The translations under genes and the position numbers were made by a program. Shown piece by piece: positions 26,503 to 36,670 of a stretch of 58,465 nt of DNA. Under the pieces are notes generated by a model. The model had not been told where the DNA came from. It saw only the letters and a program-made list of their open reading frames with translations, and did no database searches. Source of the stretch: Acetobacter oeni (GTDB taxonomy: Bacteria > Pseudomonadota > Alphaproteobacteria > Acetobacterales > Acetobacteraceae); the NCBI RefSeq assembly GCF_011516825.1, contig NZ_WOTA01000023.1:1-58465 (forward strand), read 5' to 3'. How positions within the stretch are numbered: position 1 is the stretch's first letter; every line of letters starts with the position of its first letter.

Positions 26503-26967
26503 TCAGAATGATGAGCAGCCCCGGACAACATTGAGTCCGACGGCCTGCTGGGCGAATTTTTGCATATATCCGGTCCGGATCGAGGTGATTTTCTCCGCAA
26601 GGTCGGGTGTCCCTTCCGTCACGATCCACACCAGTCGCGATGGCTCTGTTCCGATCCGTCCGGTGGTTCGGTCCTGCCACTGGCCCAGACTGTTCTGCAC
26701 GGTCAGGCCGGCGGGGAAGCGCGGGGTAATCACGTCGCGCAGAAAAGAGCGCCATTCGGACTCTGTGATGACTCCGCCGTTCGGGCGGGTCATGCCGAAC
26801 ATCAGGGTCAGCTGAATACTGGCGGTGGCATGCAGTTTGTCGCAGATGTCCGGCGGGGCTGCGGCATCGGAGAGCACGGGAGCCGGTGTGGCCGGCCTGT
26901 TATCCGCGGCCGGTGCCTGGCAGGCGACCGGGAGCAGCGCGAGCAGCGCGACGGTGTATCTTTGCAT
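26503..26967 (-). CDS. DUF3574 family lipoprotein
   Basis: 154 residues. A lipoprotein signal (VALLALLPVAC, lipobox LPVAC) is followed by a Pro/Ala linker and a DUF3574 domain: TLMFGMTRPNGGVITESEWR, DVITPRFPAGLTV, GQWQDRTTGRI and a late VRGC segment. The domain function is unknown. It probably sits in the periplasm, anchored to a membrane. The start is ATG 26967 or GTG 26976. It lies just downstream of the Nudix gene on the same strand and is probably cotranscribed. Confidence 0.8.
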   Translation of the reverse strand: MQRYTVALLALLPVACQAPAADNRPATPAPVLSDAAAPPDICDKLHATASIQLTLMFGMTRPNGGVITESEWRSFLRDVITPRFPAGLTVQNSLGQWQDRTTGRIGTEPSRLVWIVTEGTPDLAEKITSIRTGYMQKFAQQAVGLNVVRGCSSF

Positions 26968-26972
26968 TCTTC

Positions 26973-27800
26973 TCACTTTGCGTGCGCCGGGGGCAGGTGG
27001 CCCTGAAGGCCCTGTCTGAGTGCTTCGGCGTCGGGCGAATCAGCCGGGATCAGTCCTTCTCTGAGGAACAGGTCGATCAGCACGAGATTGACGTTGAATT
27101 TGAACTCATTCGTGTCGCGCACCAGTCGGAAGACTTCGGCGATGGGGAGGATGAGAAATTCCTCGACTTCACCATCTGCCGGTTCCGGGGTGAAGCTGTC
27201 GGGCAGGACGAGATCGTAGCAGATCAGGAGGTCACGTCGGAGACCTTCCGGACGATCGAGCGTGTAGCGGATCGTGCCTGTCTGGCGGGCCTGTTGCATC
27301 ATATCGGCCGGCAGGCTGGCTTCTTCGGCGGCTTCCTTGCGTATGGCGGCATCCGGGGTTAGTCCGGCGGACACGCCGCCCGCGACGAGATGATCGAGTT
27401 TGCCCGGATCGAGGCGTTTGTTTTTTGCGCGGCGTCCGACCCAGAGATGCAGGCCGTCCTCTTTGCGGACGAGTCCGTTGAGATGGACGCCGACGGCGAG
27501 AAGCCCGAAGAGGGGCAGGGCACCGCGATCGATGCGCGCGACCGGAGCGGCGCCTTCGGCGGGGATGACGTCGAACAGTTCATGATGAGAGCGATACAGA
27601 CCGTCTTCGGCAAGACGCTGCCCCAGAGCTTCCAGTTGTGCGGGGTCGGCCAGTGAGAAGCCCTTGCCGTCGGCCAGGCCCGCTTTTTCGAGAACGGGGG
27701 CGATGCGGGGGTCGATAAAGCCCGCGAGTTGTCCGGCAAGTCTGAAGGGGGCGCGTGTTTCGAGAGGGCGGGCTGTGTTGCATGCGATAATGTGGCGCAT
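26973..27800 (-). CDS. NUDIX hydrolase with DUF4743 (Tnr3-like)
   Basis: 275 residues from ATG 27800; the open frame extends far upstream but is antisense to the ABC exporter. The DUF4743-like N-terminal half (about 1-110; RPLETRAPFRLAGQLAGFI, LADGKGF) precedes a Nudix fold. The Nudix box GGVSAGLTPDAAIRKEAAEE is followed by ASL. The box deviates at three consensus points (E to L, R to K, G to S), but the metal-binding EE pair remains and EEASL is typical of the Tnr3/DUF4743 group. Substrate unknown. It is divergent from the Atm1-like exporter. Confidence 0.85.
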   Translation of the reverse strand: MRHIIACNTARPLETRAPFRLAGQLAGFIDPRIAPVLEKAGLADGKGFSLADPAQLEALGQRLAEDGLYRSHHELFDVIPAEGAAPVARIDRGALPLFGLLAVGVHLNGLVRKEDGLHLWVGRRAKNKRLDPGKLDHLVAGGVSAGLTPDAAIRKEAAEEASLPADMMQQARQTGTIRYTLDRPEGLRRDLLICYDLVLPDSFTPEPADGEVEEFLILPIAEVFRLVRDTNEFKFNVNLVLIDLFLREGLIPADSPDAEALRQGLQGHLPPAHAK

Positions 27801-28031
27801 GAAACCGCTGTCTTTTCTGCTCATTACTACTGTCCCAGGCCGCGTGAGAGAGCGGGGTTTTGTCGCAAAAAGTGCCGCGACGATCTTCTGAAGCAGCGGG
27901 CACGGGTGACCGGAGGCCTGATGCTGCTGCATTTTTCCTACGGGGAGACCCGGACGCTGACAATGCCGGGCGGGTAAGTCTCCGGTTTTGTGAGGGGTTG
28001 CAAAAAGGGGGGAAGCTGCCACATCGGGCGG

Positions 28032-29879
28032 ATGAGTCCTCCATCGAATACGTCGCCCCGCCCGGCTAAGCCCGCCGGACTCACTCTTTCGCGTCTGCTG
28101 CCTTATCTGTGGCCCCGTAACGATCCGGGGCTGCGCTTTCGTGTCGTTCTTGTGCTGGCGCTTATGGTGCTGGCCAAGGTTGTGACGATCAGCGTTCCGT
28201 GGCTGTACAGTCGGATTATCGATCATCTCTCGCATCCGGCTTCCGTGGCGACGGTGCCGGTGCTGCTGATTGTCGGCTACGGTCTTGTCCGGATTCTGTC
28301 TTCCGCGTTCAACGAGCTTCGGGATGCCGTGTTTGCTCCGGTGCGATTTCGGGTAGCGCGCGATGCGGCGATGCGCAGTTTTATGCATATGCATCAGCTG
28401 TCGCTGCGCTTTCACATGGATCGCCGGACGGGTGGTGTGACGCGCGCTATTGAGCGAGGCACGGAGGCTGTGGAAACGCTGCTCCGGATGAGTCTGATCA
28501 TCTTTCCGACTCTGCTTGAAGCTTTCATGGTGATCGGCCTGATATGGGTGATGTTCGACTGGCGTTATGCCGGGCTGATTCTGCTGGCCGTCATCGCTTA
28601 TGTCGGATTTACTTTTGCATTTACATCCTGGCGGATTGGTATTCGTCGCCGGATGAATGACATTAACAGTGAGGCGACGGGGAAAGCGCTCGACAGTCTG
28701 CTGAACTATGAGACGGTCAAATACTTTGGCAATGAGAGCCATGAAGCCACGCGCTATGGCGATGCCCAGACACGCTATGCGGATGCGGCCACGCAGACCC
28801 AGTATACGCTCGGACTGCTGAATTTCGGGCAGGCGGCGATCATCGGGACTGCTCTGATGGTCATCATGCTGATGGCAGGTTCTGATGTTGCGGGCGGGCG
28901 GCTGAGCGTGGGGCAGTTCGTGCTGGTGAACACGTATCTGCTTCAGCTTTATGCGCCGCTGAATTTTCTGGGTTCTATTTACTCATCCATTCGCAATGCG
29001 CTGGTCGATCTGGAGCATATGTTCGGGTTGCTGGAGGAAACGGTCGAGGTTGCCGATCCTGCTGCTCCGCTGCCGATTGCCGCGCGGCTGCATGATGCGC
29101 CGCCGGTGAGTATTGAGTTCCGGGATGTTCATTTCGGTTACCGGCGCGATCGCGAGATCCTGCACGGGGTGAGTTTTCAGACCCGGCCCGGTCATCTGGT
29201 GGCCATTGTCGGATCGACCGGGGCGGGGAAATCGACCATCAGCCGGCTGTTGTTCCGGTTTTATGATGTCTGGTCGGGTCATGTGATGATCGACGGGCAT
29301 GATGTCCGGGATTATCGTCAGGACGATTTGCGGGCGGCTATTGGCGTGGTGCCGCAGGATACCGTTCTGTTCAATGATACAATCGGTTACAATATTGCTT
29401 ACGGGCATCTGGATGCGACACCGGACGATATTGAGCGTGCGGCCCGGCTGGCCCGGATACATGATTTTATCATATCGCTGCCGGAGGGGTATAACACGCG
29501 TGTAGGTGAGCGGGGGCTGAAGCTTTCGGGGGGTGAGAAACAGCGTGTTGCGATTGCCCGGACGATCCTGAAGGATCCGAGGCTGCTGATTCTGGATGAG
29601 GCGACGAGTGCGCTCGATACGCACACGGAGCGCGAGATTCAGTCGGCTTTGAGGGCTGTTTCCGCTGAACGTACCACGGTCGTGATCGCGCACCGTCTTT
29701 CCACGGTGGTCGATGCGGACGAAATACTGGTACTGGCCGATGGTCTTGTGCGGGAGCGAGGCCGGCATGCTGAGCTTATCGCGCAGGGCGGTCTCTATGC
29801 CGCCATGTGGGCGGCGCAGGACACGGGAACCGATCCGCAGCAGGAAGCGGGCAGGGAAGAGGAGACGTTTCTCGTCTGA
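28032..29879 (+). CDS. Atm1-type ABC exporter (fused permease/ATPase)
   Basis: 615 residues. A six-helix exporter membrane domain (about 20-335) contains SLLNYETVKYFGNESHEA, the signature of mitochondrial Atm1/ABCB7 and bacterial homologues. The ATPase (about 365-595) has Walker A GSTGAGKSTISRLLFRFY, Q-loop VVPQDTVLFNDTI, signature LSGGEKQRVAIARTIL, Walker B LLILDEATSALD and IAHRLST. Bacterial relatives export glutathione adducts and heavy-metal or Fe-S related thiols. gshA, which starts glutathione synthesis, is 6 kb upstream. I choose ATG 28032; the frame is open to 27990. Confidence 0.92.
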   Translation: MSPPSNTSPRPAKPAGLTLSRLLPYLWPRNDPGLRFRVVLVLALMVLAKVVTISVPWLYSRIIDHLSHPASVATVPVLLIVGYGLVRILSSAFNELRDAVFAPVRFRVARDAAMRSFMHMHQLSLRFHMDRRTGGVTRAIERGTEAVETLLRMSLIIFPTLLEAFMVIGLIWVMFDWRYAGLILLAVIAYVGFTFAFTSWRIGIRRRMNDINSEATGKALDSLLNYETVKYFGNESHEATRYGDAQTRYADAATQTQYTLGLLNFGQAAIIGTALMVIMLMAGSDVAGGRLSVGQFVLVNTYLLQLYAPLNFLGSIYSSIRNALVDLEHMFGLLEETVEVADPAAPLPIAARLHDAPPVSIEFRDVHFGYRRDREILHGVSFQTRPGHLVAIVGSTGAGKSTISRLLFRFYDVWSGHVMIDGHDVRDYRQDDLRAAIGVVPQDTVLFNDTIGYNIAYGHLDATPDDIERAARLARIHDFIISLPEGYNTRVGERGLKLSGGEKQRVAIARTILKDPRLLILDEATSALDTHTEREIQSALRAVSAERTTVVIAHRLSTVVDADEILVLADGLVRERGRHAELIAQGGLYAAMWAAQDTGTDPQQEAGREEETFLV

Positions 29880-29940
29880 GCTGCGGAGTTGCAAACAGGG
29901 CGTGCGGTATGGAGCCGGCGCTGTCAGGAGATAGACGGTT

Positions 29941-30237
29941 ATGACTGAGAACAAGGCAGGCGAAGGACAGGCTCCGGTTTCCGGGGCCGGGACCGAGCAG
30001 GTTTCGGAAGAGTTGACCAAATGCGCGATGGTGGTGGAGCACGCCATCGAGCATCTTCTGGAAGAGAATCACGCACCTCTTGCCGTGGCGTCCGCGCTGC
30101 TGGGCGGGTCGCTTGGTCTTCTGGCGCGCACGATGGATCGCGATACGATTCTGAAGATTCTGGACAGTGCTGTTCAGAGCGTCCGGTCCGGTGAATTGCA
30201 GCAGGCCGAGACGGCGCGTCGTGGCGGCAGTGCCTGA
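29941..30237 (+). CDS. Conserved-looking small helical protein, function unknown
   Basis: 98 residues, preceded by GGAG about 10 bases before the ATG, so translation is plausible. Polar, Gly/Ala-rich ends surround a mostly helical core: SEELTKCAMVVEHAIEHLLE, then APLAVASALLGGSLGLLART. The second part is hydrophobic enough for one membrane-associated helix. I recognise no family. It sits 61 bases after the ABC exporter and 190 before rpmB on the same strand. Confidence 0.6.
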   Translation: MTENKAGEGQAPVSGAGTEQVSEELTKCAMVVEHAIEHLLEENHAPLAVASALLGGSLGLLARTMDRDTILKILDSAVQSVRSGELQQAETARRGGSA

Positions 30238-30427
30238 CACCCGTCCGGACAGGTGCTGCGGGGCGAATGACGGTATGAGGAAGGGGGCGCCGGCACATTC
30301 ATGCCGGGGAGCCGCCATAGTTTGCTTGACTGCGGGAGCGGCCTCCGTCATAAGCCGCGCCTGATTATGAAGGATGAACGCCGGGCATTGCCTCGGCCCC
30401 TGTTCTTTTCTGACCGAGGAAATAACC

Positions 30428-30733
30428 ATGTCCCGCCGTTGCGAGATCACTGGCAAAGGTGTCCTGACGGGCAACAACGTCAGCCACGCCAATAACAAGA
30501 GCCGCCGTCGTTTTCTGCCGAATCTGCAGGAAGTCTCTGTCCTTTCCGAGATTCTGGGCGCGTCCGTGCCGATGCGGGTAAGCACCCGCGGGCTGCGTAC
30601 GATTGAGCACAACGGTGGTCTTGATTCTTTTCTGCTCGATACGCCGAATCGTAACCTGACGGTCGAGGCTCTGGTTATCAAGCGTCGTATTAAGCGTGCG
30701 CAGGCAAAGAAGCAGGCTGCCGTCGCCGCCTGA
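30428..30733 (+). CDS. rpmB: 50S ribosomal protein L28
   Basis: 101 residues. [20 protein letters not shown] is the unmistakable L28 start, followed by [15 protein letters not shown] and [20 protein letters not shown]. It binds 23S rRNA in the large subunit. GAGGAA lies 8 bases upstream of ATG 30428; the frame is open earlier but without family similarity. fusA lies 217 bases downstream behind a strong hairpin. Confidence 0.97.
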   Translation: MSRRCEITGKGVLTGNNVSHANNKSRRRFLPNLQEVSVLSEILGASVPMRVSTRGLRTIEHNGGLDSFLLDTPNRNLTVEALVIKRRIKRAQAKKQAAVAA

Positions 30734-30862
30734 TCTTTTTGTGAAGATAATGTCTCAGAGCGGGCATTCTCTTCGCTTTTTTACCGCCCCCATTTGCAGG
30801 GCTGTGTAAAGGCAGTTTTGCGATAGTCCGACCCCGGATCGGGGCGGATATATCCCGAGACA

Positions 30863-30896
30863 GGGGCGCGGGGAGAGTTCTCTCCTGTCGCGCCCC
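30863..30896 (+). terminator. Strong hairpin between rpmB and fusA
   Basis: GGGGCGCG (30863-30870) pairs with CGCGCCCC (30889-30896), and an inner GGAGAG pairs with CTCTCC. GTATGCTTTTT follows. It is a probable terminator of rpmB, or a leader structure ahead of fusA (GTG at 30951). Confidence 0.6.
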
Positions 30897-30950
30897 GTAT
30901 GCTTTTTGCTCTGTCTGTTTTCTGGCCCAGCCGTTTCCCGGAGAATTCCC

Positions 30951-33044
30951 GTGTCCGCCCAGTCCGAACTCTCGAAAATCCGCAATATCGGGATCACCGC
31001 GCATATCGACGCGGGCAAGACCACAACCACTGAGCGCATTCTGTATTATACGGGTGTGTCGCATAAGATCGGCGAGGTCCACGAGGGAAACACGACGACC
31101 GATTACATGGCGCAGGAGCGCGAGCGTGGCATTACGATCACCTCCGCGGCTGTGACCTGCGAGTGGAAAGATCATCGTATCAACATCATTGATACGCCAG
31201 GCCACATTGACTTCAACATTGAAGTGAACCGTTCGCTGCGCGTGCTTGACGGTGCGATCTTCATTATTGAAGGCGTTGCCGGCGTGCAGCCTCAGTCAGA
31301 GACCAACTGGCGCCTGGCTGATCGCTACAATGTTCCGCGCATCATCTTTATCAACAAGCTGGATCGCACGGGCGCGGATTTTTACCGTGCCTTCGATACG
31401 CTGAAAGAGAAGCTGGATATTGTCGCAATTCCGCTTCAGCTTCCGATCGGTGCCGAGGAGAATTTCCTGGGTGTTGTCGATCTGGTTGAGATGAAGGCAA
31501 TTATCTGGGAAGGCGGCGAGCTCGGCGCTAAATTTCATGACGAGGAAATTCCGGCTGATCTGAAAGAGAAAGCGGCCGAGGCTCGTCAGGATCTGCTCGA
31601 TACGGCTCTTGCTGTCGATAATGACGCGATGGAAGAGTATTTCGAGAAGGGTGACGTTTCGGTTGAAACTCTGAAGAAGTGCATCAAGAAGGGTGCGCTG
31701 ACCGGTGAGTTCCGTCCGGTTCTTTGTGGTACGGCCTTCAAGAACAAGGGTGTGCAGCCGCTGCTGGACGCGGTGATCGACTATCTGCCGGCTCCGGACG
31801 ATGTTGAGGGTATCCGTTGTGCGCCGCCGGAAGACGCCGACGATGATCTCGACGAGAAAAAACTGCCGATTATTCCGGTTGACCCGAATGGCAAGTTTGC
31901 CGGCCTCGCGTTCAAGATCATCAACGACAAGTACGGAACGCTGACGTTCGTGCGTGTTTATCGCGGTGTTCTGAAGACGGGCGACACTGTTCTGAACACG
32001 ACGAAAGGCCACAAAGAGCGTATCGGGCGCATCTATCAGATGCATGCTGATAAGCGCGAGGAGCTTTCTGAGGTTCACGCCGGTGATATCGCGGCCTTTG
32101 TTGGTCTGAAGGACAGCCAGACGGGTGACACGCTGGCTGATCCGGCTGATCCTGTCGTTCTGGAGCGTATGAGCTTCCCGATTCCGGTTATCGATCTCTC
32201 GGTTGAGCCTAAGACCAAGGACGGCGTCGAGAAGATGACGCTGGCTCTGCAGAAGCTGGCCGGTGAAGATCCTTCGCTGCGCCTGAAGACTGATCAGGAG
32301 ACGGGACAGACCATTCTTTCCGGAATGGGCGAGCTTCATCTTGATATCATCATTGACCGTCTGCGCCGTGAATATGGTGTGGATGCCAATGTCGGCGCGC
32401 CGCAGGTGGCTTATCGTGAGACGATCAGCAAGCCTCATACCGAGACCTATACGCACAAAAAGCAGTCGGGTGGTTCCGGGCAGTTCGCCGAAGTGAAAAT
32501 CGAGTTCGCGCCACAGGAGCGGAACGAAGGTATTGCCTTTGAAAACAAGGTTGTGGGTGGTTCCGTTCCCAAGGAATACATCCCGGCCGTTGAAAAAGGT
32601 ATCCGGGTTCAGTCCACCAGTGGCGTGCTTGCGGGTTTCCCCACCGTCGATTTCAAGTTCACTCTGCTTGACGGCAAGTATCATGACGTTGACTCGTCGG
32701 CTCTGGCATTCGAAATCGCCGCCAAGGCCTGCTTTCGTGAAGGCATGAAGCTGGCTGGTCCGGTCATTCTTGAGCCGATCATGGACGTTGAGGTCACAAC
32801 GCCGAATGATCATGTCGGTGATGTGGTTGGTGATCTGAACCGTCGTCGTGGTATGATTCAGAGTCAGGAGACAGCGGGTTCGACGGTTATGGTCCGCGCT
32901 CAGGTGCCGCTGAAGGAAATGTTCGGATATATTTCGCATCTCCGTTCGATGACAAAAGGTCGTGCGTCGTTCACGATGCAGTTCCATCATTACGATCCGG
33001 TGCCGCGCAATGTCGCGGAAGAGATCATGGCGAAATCTGCCTGA
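30951..33044 (+). CDS. fusA: Translation elongation factor G
   Basis: 697 residues from GTG 30951, which has GGAGAATTCCC upstream. G1 [20 protein letters not shown]2 region [11 protein letters not shown]3 DTPGHIDF, G4 NKLDRTGAD and G5 [21 protein letters not shown] are all present. Domains II-V follow, with [14 protein letters not shown] and [15 protein letters not shown]. It drives ribosome translocation and recycling. The length is normal for the main EF-G. The usual str-operon partners (rpsL, rpsG, tuf) are not next to it here. A terminator follows directly. Confidence 0.97.
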   Translation: MSAQSELSKIRNIGITAHIDAGKTTTTERILYYTGVSHKIGEVHEGNTTTDYMAQERERGITITSAAVTCEWKDHRINIIDTPGHIDFNIEVNRSLRVLDGAIFIIEGVAGVQPQSETNWRLADRYNVPRIIFINKLDRTGADFYRAFDTLKEKLDIVAIPLQLPIGAEENFLGVVDLVEMKAIIWEGGELGAKFHDEEIPADLKEKAAEARQDLLDTALAVDNDAMEEYFEKGDVSVETLKKCIKKGALTGEFRPVLCGTAFKNKGVQPLLDAVIDYLPAPDDVEGIRCAPPEDADDDLDEKKLPIIPVDPNGKFAGLAFKIINDKYGTLTFVRVYRGVLKTGDTVLNTTKGHKERIGRIYQMHADKREELSEVHAGDIAAFVGLKDSQTGDTLADPADPVVLERMSFPIPVIDLSVEPKTKDGVEKMTLALQKLAGEDPSLRLKTDQETGQTILSGMGELHLDIIIDRLRREYGVDANVGAPQVAYRETISKPHTETYTHKKQSGGSGQFAEVKIEFAPQERNEGIAFENKVVGGSVPKEYIPAVEKGIRVQSTSGVLAGFPTVDFKFTLLDGKYHDVDSSALAFEIAAKACFREGMKLAGPVILEPIMDVEVTTPNDHVGDVVGDLNRRRGMIQSQETAGSTVMVRAQVPLKEMFGYISHLRSMTKGRASFTMQFHHYDPVPRNVAEEIMAKSA

Positions 33045-33065
33045 TTTCCACGTCCGTGTTCAGAA

Positions 33066-33097
33066 AAAGCCGGCCCCGCAAGGGCCGGCTTTTTTGT
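33066..33097 (+). terminator. Rho-independent terminator of fusA
   Basis: AGCCGGCCC and GGGCCGGCT form a perfect 9-bp stem with a short CGCAA loop, followed by six T. Confidence 0.92.
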
Positions 33098-33614
33098 TTT
33101 GAGGGAGACTGTTTATTTCCCGTTGATGGCAATGGTTCTGCGGACGGGGGATGGTTCTGACAGTCGATGAAAGCAGAGCATTCGAGATGGTCATTGGGAG
33201 AAGCGGGTAAAATTTCTGTTACTCGCTTTAAGCGATCCGGATGCGTGTGCAGGAGGGAAGAGTCCCCGCGACCTGAGTAATGCCAGGATATATGCGGTCT
33301 TCAGGCATCGCCTGAGCACATGATGCGGTCAGGAGTGAGGCCGGAGTGTCTACATAATGAGATATTGCATCGGCCGGACTGAAGCCCTTCGTTCAGGCGT
33401 ACGTCTGAGCACACACGTTATTTATTTAGTAGCAGATTCTAAAAAATCCCGGTTACTTTGTGTTGGATTTCGCCGGATGAGTAGATCCACCAGTTTTCCA
33501 GCGTCATAGAAAAAATAATTAATTGCATCATTATTGAGACATATATGCCCGTTTCGGTATTGCGTCGCAATATGTTTGCAACGTATCGTCATACTACAAC
33601 TTGGGGTTGCTGGG
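33098..33614. other. Intergenic region before the glycosyltransferase
   Basis: About 520 bases with no supported gene. A short direct repeat, ATGGTTCTG, occurs near 33130 and 33150. Composition falls toward AT from about 33410. No transposase remnant or attachment repeat was recognised. It marks the left border of an AT-richer segment that runs to the tRNA. Confidence 0.5.
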
Positions 33615-34766
33615 ATGACGAAAATCGATGTTTTGTTACCGGTGTATAATTGCGAAAAATACATTACTTCAGCACTGAAGAGCATTCAGGATCAGACAAT
33701 CCGTGACATCAGAATTATTGTTGTTGATGATGGATCGGCTGATAATACCGGGCCTCTTGTTCTTGCTGAGTCGCAGAGCGATGCGCGTATTGTTTATCAC
33801 CGGCAGGATAATGCCGGAATTGTCGTGGCTCTGAATAACGGGCTTGCGTTGTGTGATGCGCCGTTCATTGCACGGATGGATGGCGACGATATTTCCTGTC
33901 CGGATCGGTTCGCGAAAGAGCTGGCTTATCTGGAAGCGAACCCGGACTGTGTGGCGGTGAGCGGTCGGGCGCGGCACATCGACCAGAACAGTTCTCCGCT
34001 CGGGACAATATCAACCCGCAAAGAATCCCGGAATGCCGATCCCTGCGCAATCCCGGCCGTTGAGCCTTATCTGCTTCACCCCATGCTTATGGCCCGCCGT
34101 GAAGCGTTGATTCAGGTCGGTGGGTACAGGGATGTTTACCAGTCTGAGGATTCCGATCTGTACTGGCGCCTCTCGGATATCGGAAGTCTCTATGTGCTGC
34201 CGGAAGTCGTTGGTGATTATCGCATTCACACGGATTCCGTTTCGTCTTCCTCTGTCGTCAATGGTCGTCAGCAGGCCATCTGGTCGCAGCTCGCGGCGCT
34301 CTCGGAGCAACGCCGCCGCAAAAAAGAAAATGACCTCCGGTTTACAAAGGACTTCGCGAACGACGTCAAAACCCGGCGGGGACTGGCGCAAGCAGTTGCC
34401 GTTGCATCTCGCGGCTTATCTCAATCGGAAACAGCATGGTTCGGTTGCGCTGTGTCCGCAAAGCTGCTCGAACTCTCTTACTATCGTCCTTATGAGCCGG
34501 ACACGCAGGATATTGCGTTTATTCGGCATGCGATTGCATCTGATCCGGACCTGAAATCCCGCAAGAGCTACGGTGTCATTCGCGAGGCTGTTCTGTCCTG
34601 TGCTGTCCGGCTCGTCGGAGCGGGCCGCTATAAAGACGCCGTGACACTGACTGGCACGAACAATATTCCAAAACTGATCGGGCGCTCTGTTTTCAGACAT
34701 ATTTTGCCTAAAGGGCTGGCAGAAAAAATTAAACAGCTTGTAAAAGCAAAGAAACACATTCTCTGA
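33615..34766 (+). CDS. Family 2 glycosyltransferase
   Basis: 383 residues. The GT-A domain (about 1-230) has KIDVLLPVYNCEKYITSALK, IIVVDDGSADNTG, GIVVALNNGLALCDAPFIARMDGDDI (DxD-type metal site) and YQSEDSDLYWRLSD, an ExDxxLxxR-like acceptor/base region. The C-terminal 150 residues are mainly helical with no named domain. It is expected to transfer a sugar to a surface polysaccharide or lipid. ATG 33615 begins the family motif; the open frame extends upstream to 33534. Composition is AT-richer than the core genome, suggesting transfer. It stands alone without other polysaccharide genes. Confidence 0.88.
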   Translation: MTKIDVLLPVYNCEKYITSALKSIQDQTIRDIRIIVVDDGSADNTGPLVLAESQSDARIVYHRQDNAGIVVALNNGLALCDAPFIARMDGDDISCPDRFAKELAYLEANPDCVAVSGRARHIDQNSSPLGTISTRKESRNADPCAIPAVEPYLLHPMLMARREALIQVGGYRDVYQSEDSDLYWRLSDIGSLYVLPEVVGDYRIHTDSVSSSSVVNGRQQAIWSQLAALSEQRRRKKENDLRFTKDFANDVKTRRGLAQAVAVASRGLSQSETAWFGCAVSAKLLELSYYRPYEPDTQDIAFIRHAIASDPDLKSRKSYGVIREAVLSCAVRLVGAGRYKDAVTLTGTNNIPKLIGRSVFRHILPKGLAEKIKQLVKAKKHIL

Positions 34767-35369
34767 AAAAGTCGCTTCGCTGCTTATCGGTGAGATTTAC
34801 TTCAACACTCTTTTCGCAAGGTGTCTTCGGAAAGCCAGGCGTGAGATCATCCTGGTAACTCCGGATATATCAGAGCAGGAAACCCAACTTATTATCTGGC
34901 GTGTGCAGACAGATCGTACGCTGAAACAAAAATTCTTTGAGCCAGTTGATCTCAGGAGATGAGCGAGGAGGACATTTCGCTGAGTCTCCGGAGTTCCGGT
35001 TTCTTTGCATGAAAAAGCAATCCATCGCTTTCCGGAGGATCGACGCGGCGTGGATGCGGTCCTGATCCGCCGTCGCATTCGGGCTTCCGATATACCAGGC
35101 AAATGACAAACTTCCTGCGTTCGACACAGATGTTGTGTTTGTCGCCGGTGGCGTAACGTCGGTTGCCGGATAAATCCTGCCAGTGCCATCAACTCACACT
35201 TCGCGCTGTGACGGAGACCAGTGGAAATATCCTTCCCGTCATCAATGGCGGTGATATTCCTGAAGACGTTATTGCTGAACGTGTCCGGATAAAATGCGGT
35301 GCGTATCCAACGTTACGAACATTTTGTTCGCATTGTGCGGCATGAGAAATGGCGGATTTTTGCGGATTG
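34767..35369. other. Decayed coding sequence, unidentified
   Basis: No intact gene. On the minus strand the frame ending near 34870 reads protein-like pieces (RIYPATDVTPPATN, then SLSFAWYIGSPNATADQDRI) and continues to a stop after CLHTPDNKLGFLL. Upstream protein-like pieces (FRNITAIDDGKDISTGLR) are in another frame, and an in-frame TGA closes the first frame on its upstream side, near 35190. This looks like a broken gene of unknown family. The 5' part lies toward the tRNA. Confidence 0.4.
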
Positions 35370-35444
35370 TGGTGCCGGGTGAGGGATTTGAACCCCCGAC
35401 CTTCGGTTTACAAAACCGCTGCACTACCACTGTGCTAACCCGGC
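35370..35444 (-). tRNA. tRNA-Thr (anticodon UGU)
   Basis: On the minus strand the acceptor GCCGGGT pairs with ACCCGGC. The D-arm is GCAC/GTGC, the anticodon loop is TTTGTAA (anticodon UGU, complement at 35410-35412), and the T-arm holds GGTTCAAATCC. The discriminator is A and CCA is encoded. Its 3' end faces the AT-richer segment at 33.4-35.3 kb, the usual orientation for insertion of integrative elements. Confidence 0.97.
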
Positions 35445-35578
35445 GGATATGCCTGAAAAAGCATATACGGACCTGCTAATGATCCGCCCGTGTTTTGCCT
35501 GCCCTCAGGAGGCTGGTCAAGATCAATCTTCCCGGTGTTGCCGATCTCAAATTCAGCCATCGTATTGTCTGCGACCTG

Positions 35579-36670
35579 ATGGCGAGCGCCGGGCGTGCAA
35601 AAAAACTGACCGAGCCGGCGGATACGGGAAACTCTCCCTCGACGAAGAGCGGTAAGAGTGTTTCGCCCCGAAAAAAGAGTCATCCGCTTGTCCGGCTGAT
35701 TCTGATCCTTGTTCTGGTCCTCGTGATCATCGGGGGCGTGGTTTACTGGTTTCTGCATCGGTTTGAAGTCGAGACAGGCGATGCGTTTACGCGGGGACGT
35801 GCGATTACCATTGTGCCTCATGTTTCCGGATATGTGACCGAACTGCTGGTGGACGATAACCAGTTCATAAAGGCCGGTCAGTTGCTGGCGCGGATTGATC
35901 CCCGGGACTGGCAGGCGAATCGTGATAAGGCGGCAGCCGCGGAGAATCAGGCGGAAGCTTCCGTTGCTGCCAATCAGATGATGCTTCAGGTCGCTGAGAA
36001 GAACTTCCCTGGTCGTCTCCTTGCCGCTCAGGGGCAGCTTGCCGCCGCGAAAGCGCAGGAGTTTCGCGCGGAGGCGGATTATAAGCGACAACATTCCGTT
36101 ATGCGCGCAGCGACTTCGCAGCAGGATATTGATTATTCCCGGGCCTCGCTTGATGCGGCGCGTGCTCAGGTGACGGAAGCTCAGGCGCAGGTGGAGATTG
36201 CCGCGCCGGTTGTTCCGAATGTTTCTAACGCGAAGGCCATGGTTTCCGGTCAGAAGGCGCAGCTTGCCAGCACTAAGGCGGCTCTGGCTCTGGCGGATCT
36301 CAATCTGCAGTGGACAGAAATTCGCACTCCGCATGATGGGTGGATTTCTCAGAGTAATGTTGAGGCCGGGCATTATGTTTCTACCGGGCAGAGTCTGTTT
36401 TCGATCGTTGAGCCCGAGGTGTGGGTGATAGCGAATTATAAAGAGACGCAGATTACCAGTATGCGACCGGGGCCGCTCGTCGATATTGAGGTCTATGCTT
36501 ATCCGGCCCATGAACTGCATGGTCATATTTCTGATACCGATTGTTGGCCGGCTGATGACTGTCATCTCCGTACGGATGGTCATTGCGACAGGTTTTACTC
36601 TCATGGGGCTGGCATTATTCTGGTCGGCGCACCTGGTGCCTTATCTCGACTCTTGTGTTTTTCTGCATGA
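35579..36670 (+). pseudogene. Truncated EmrA/HlyD-type membrane fusion protein
   Basis: Intact EmrA-like sequence runs from about residue 20 to about 315: a membrane anchor (LVRLILILVLVLVIIGGVVY), TRGRAITIVPHVSGYVTELL, NQFIKAGQLLARIDPRDW, a coiled-coil hairpin, then APHDGWISQSNVEAGHYVS-like text and VWVIANYKETQI. Similarity stops at ELHGHI near 36530. The last roughly 46 residues (SDTDCWPADDC onward) are out-of-frame EmrB sequence. The missing C-terminus means the adaptor is probably non-functional. The start is ATG 35579; a TTG at 35495 is open. Confidence 0.85.

Noticed and set aside
27801..28742. N-terminal extension of the Nudix ORF upstream of 27800
   Set aside because: The sequence is antisense to the Atm1-like exporter and lacks similarity; the DUF4743 start is at 27800.
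31296..32990. 564-codon ORF antisense to fusA
   Set aside because: Shadow of the conserved EF-G frame; no domain visible.
33098..35369. Duplicated tRNA 3' end marking the far side of an island
   Set aside because: No copy of the tRNA-Thr tail was seen in the window, so an attachment repeat could not be called.
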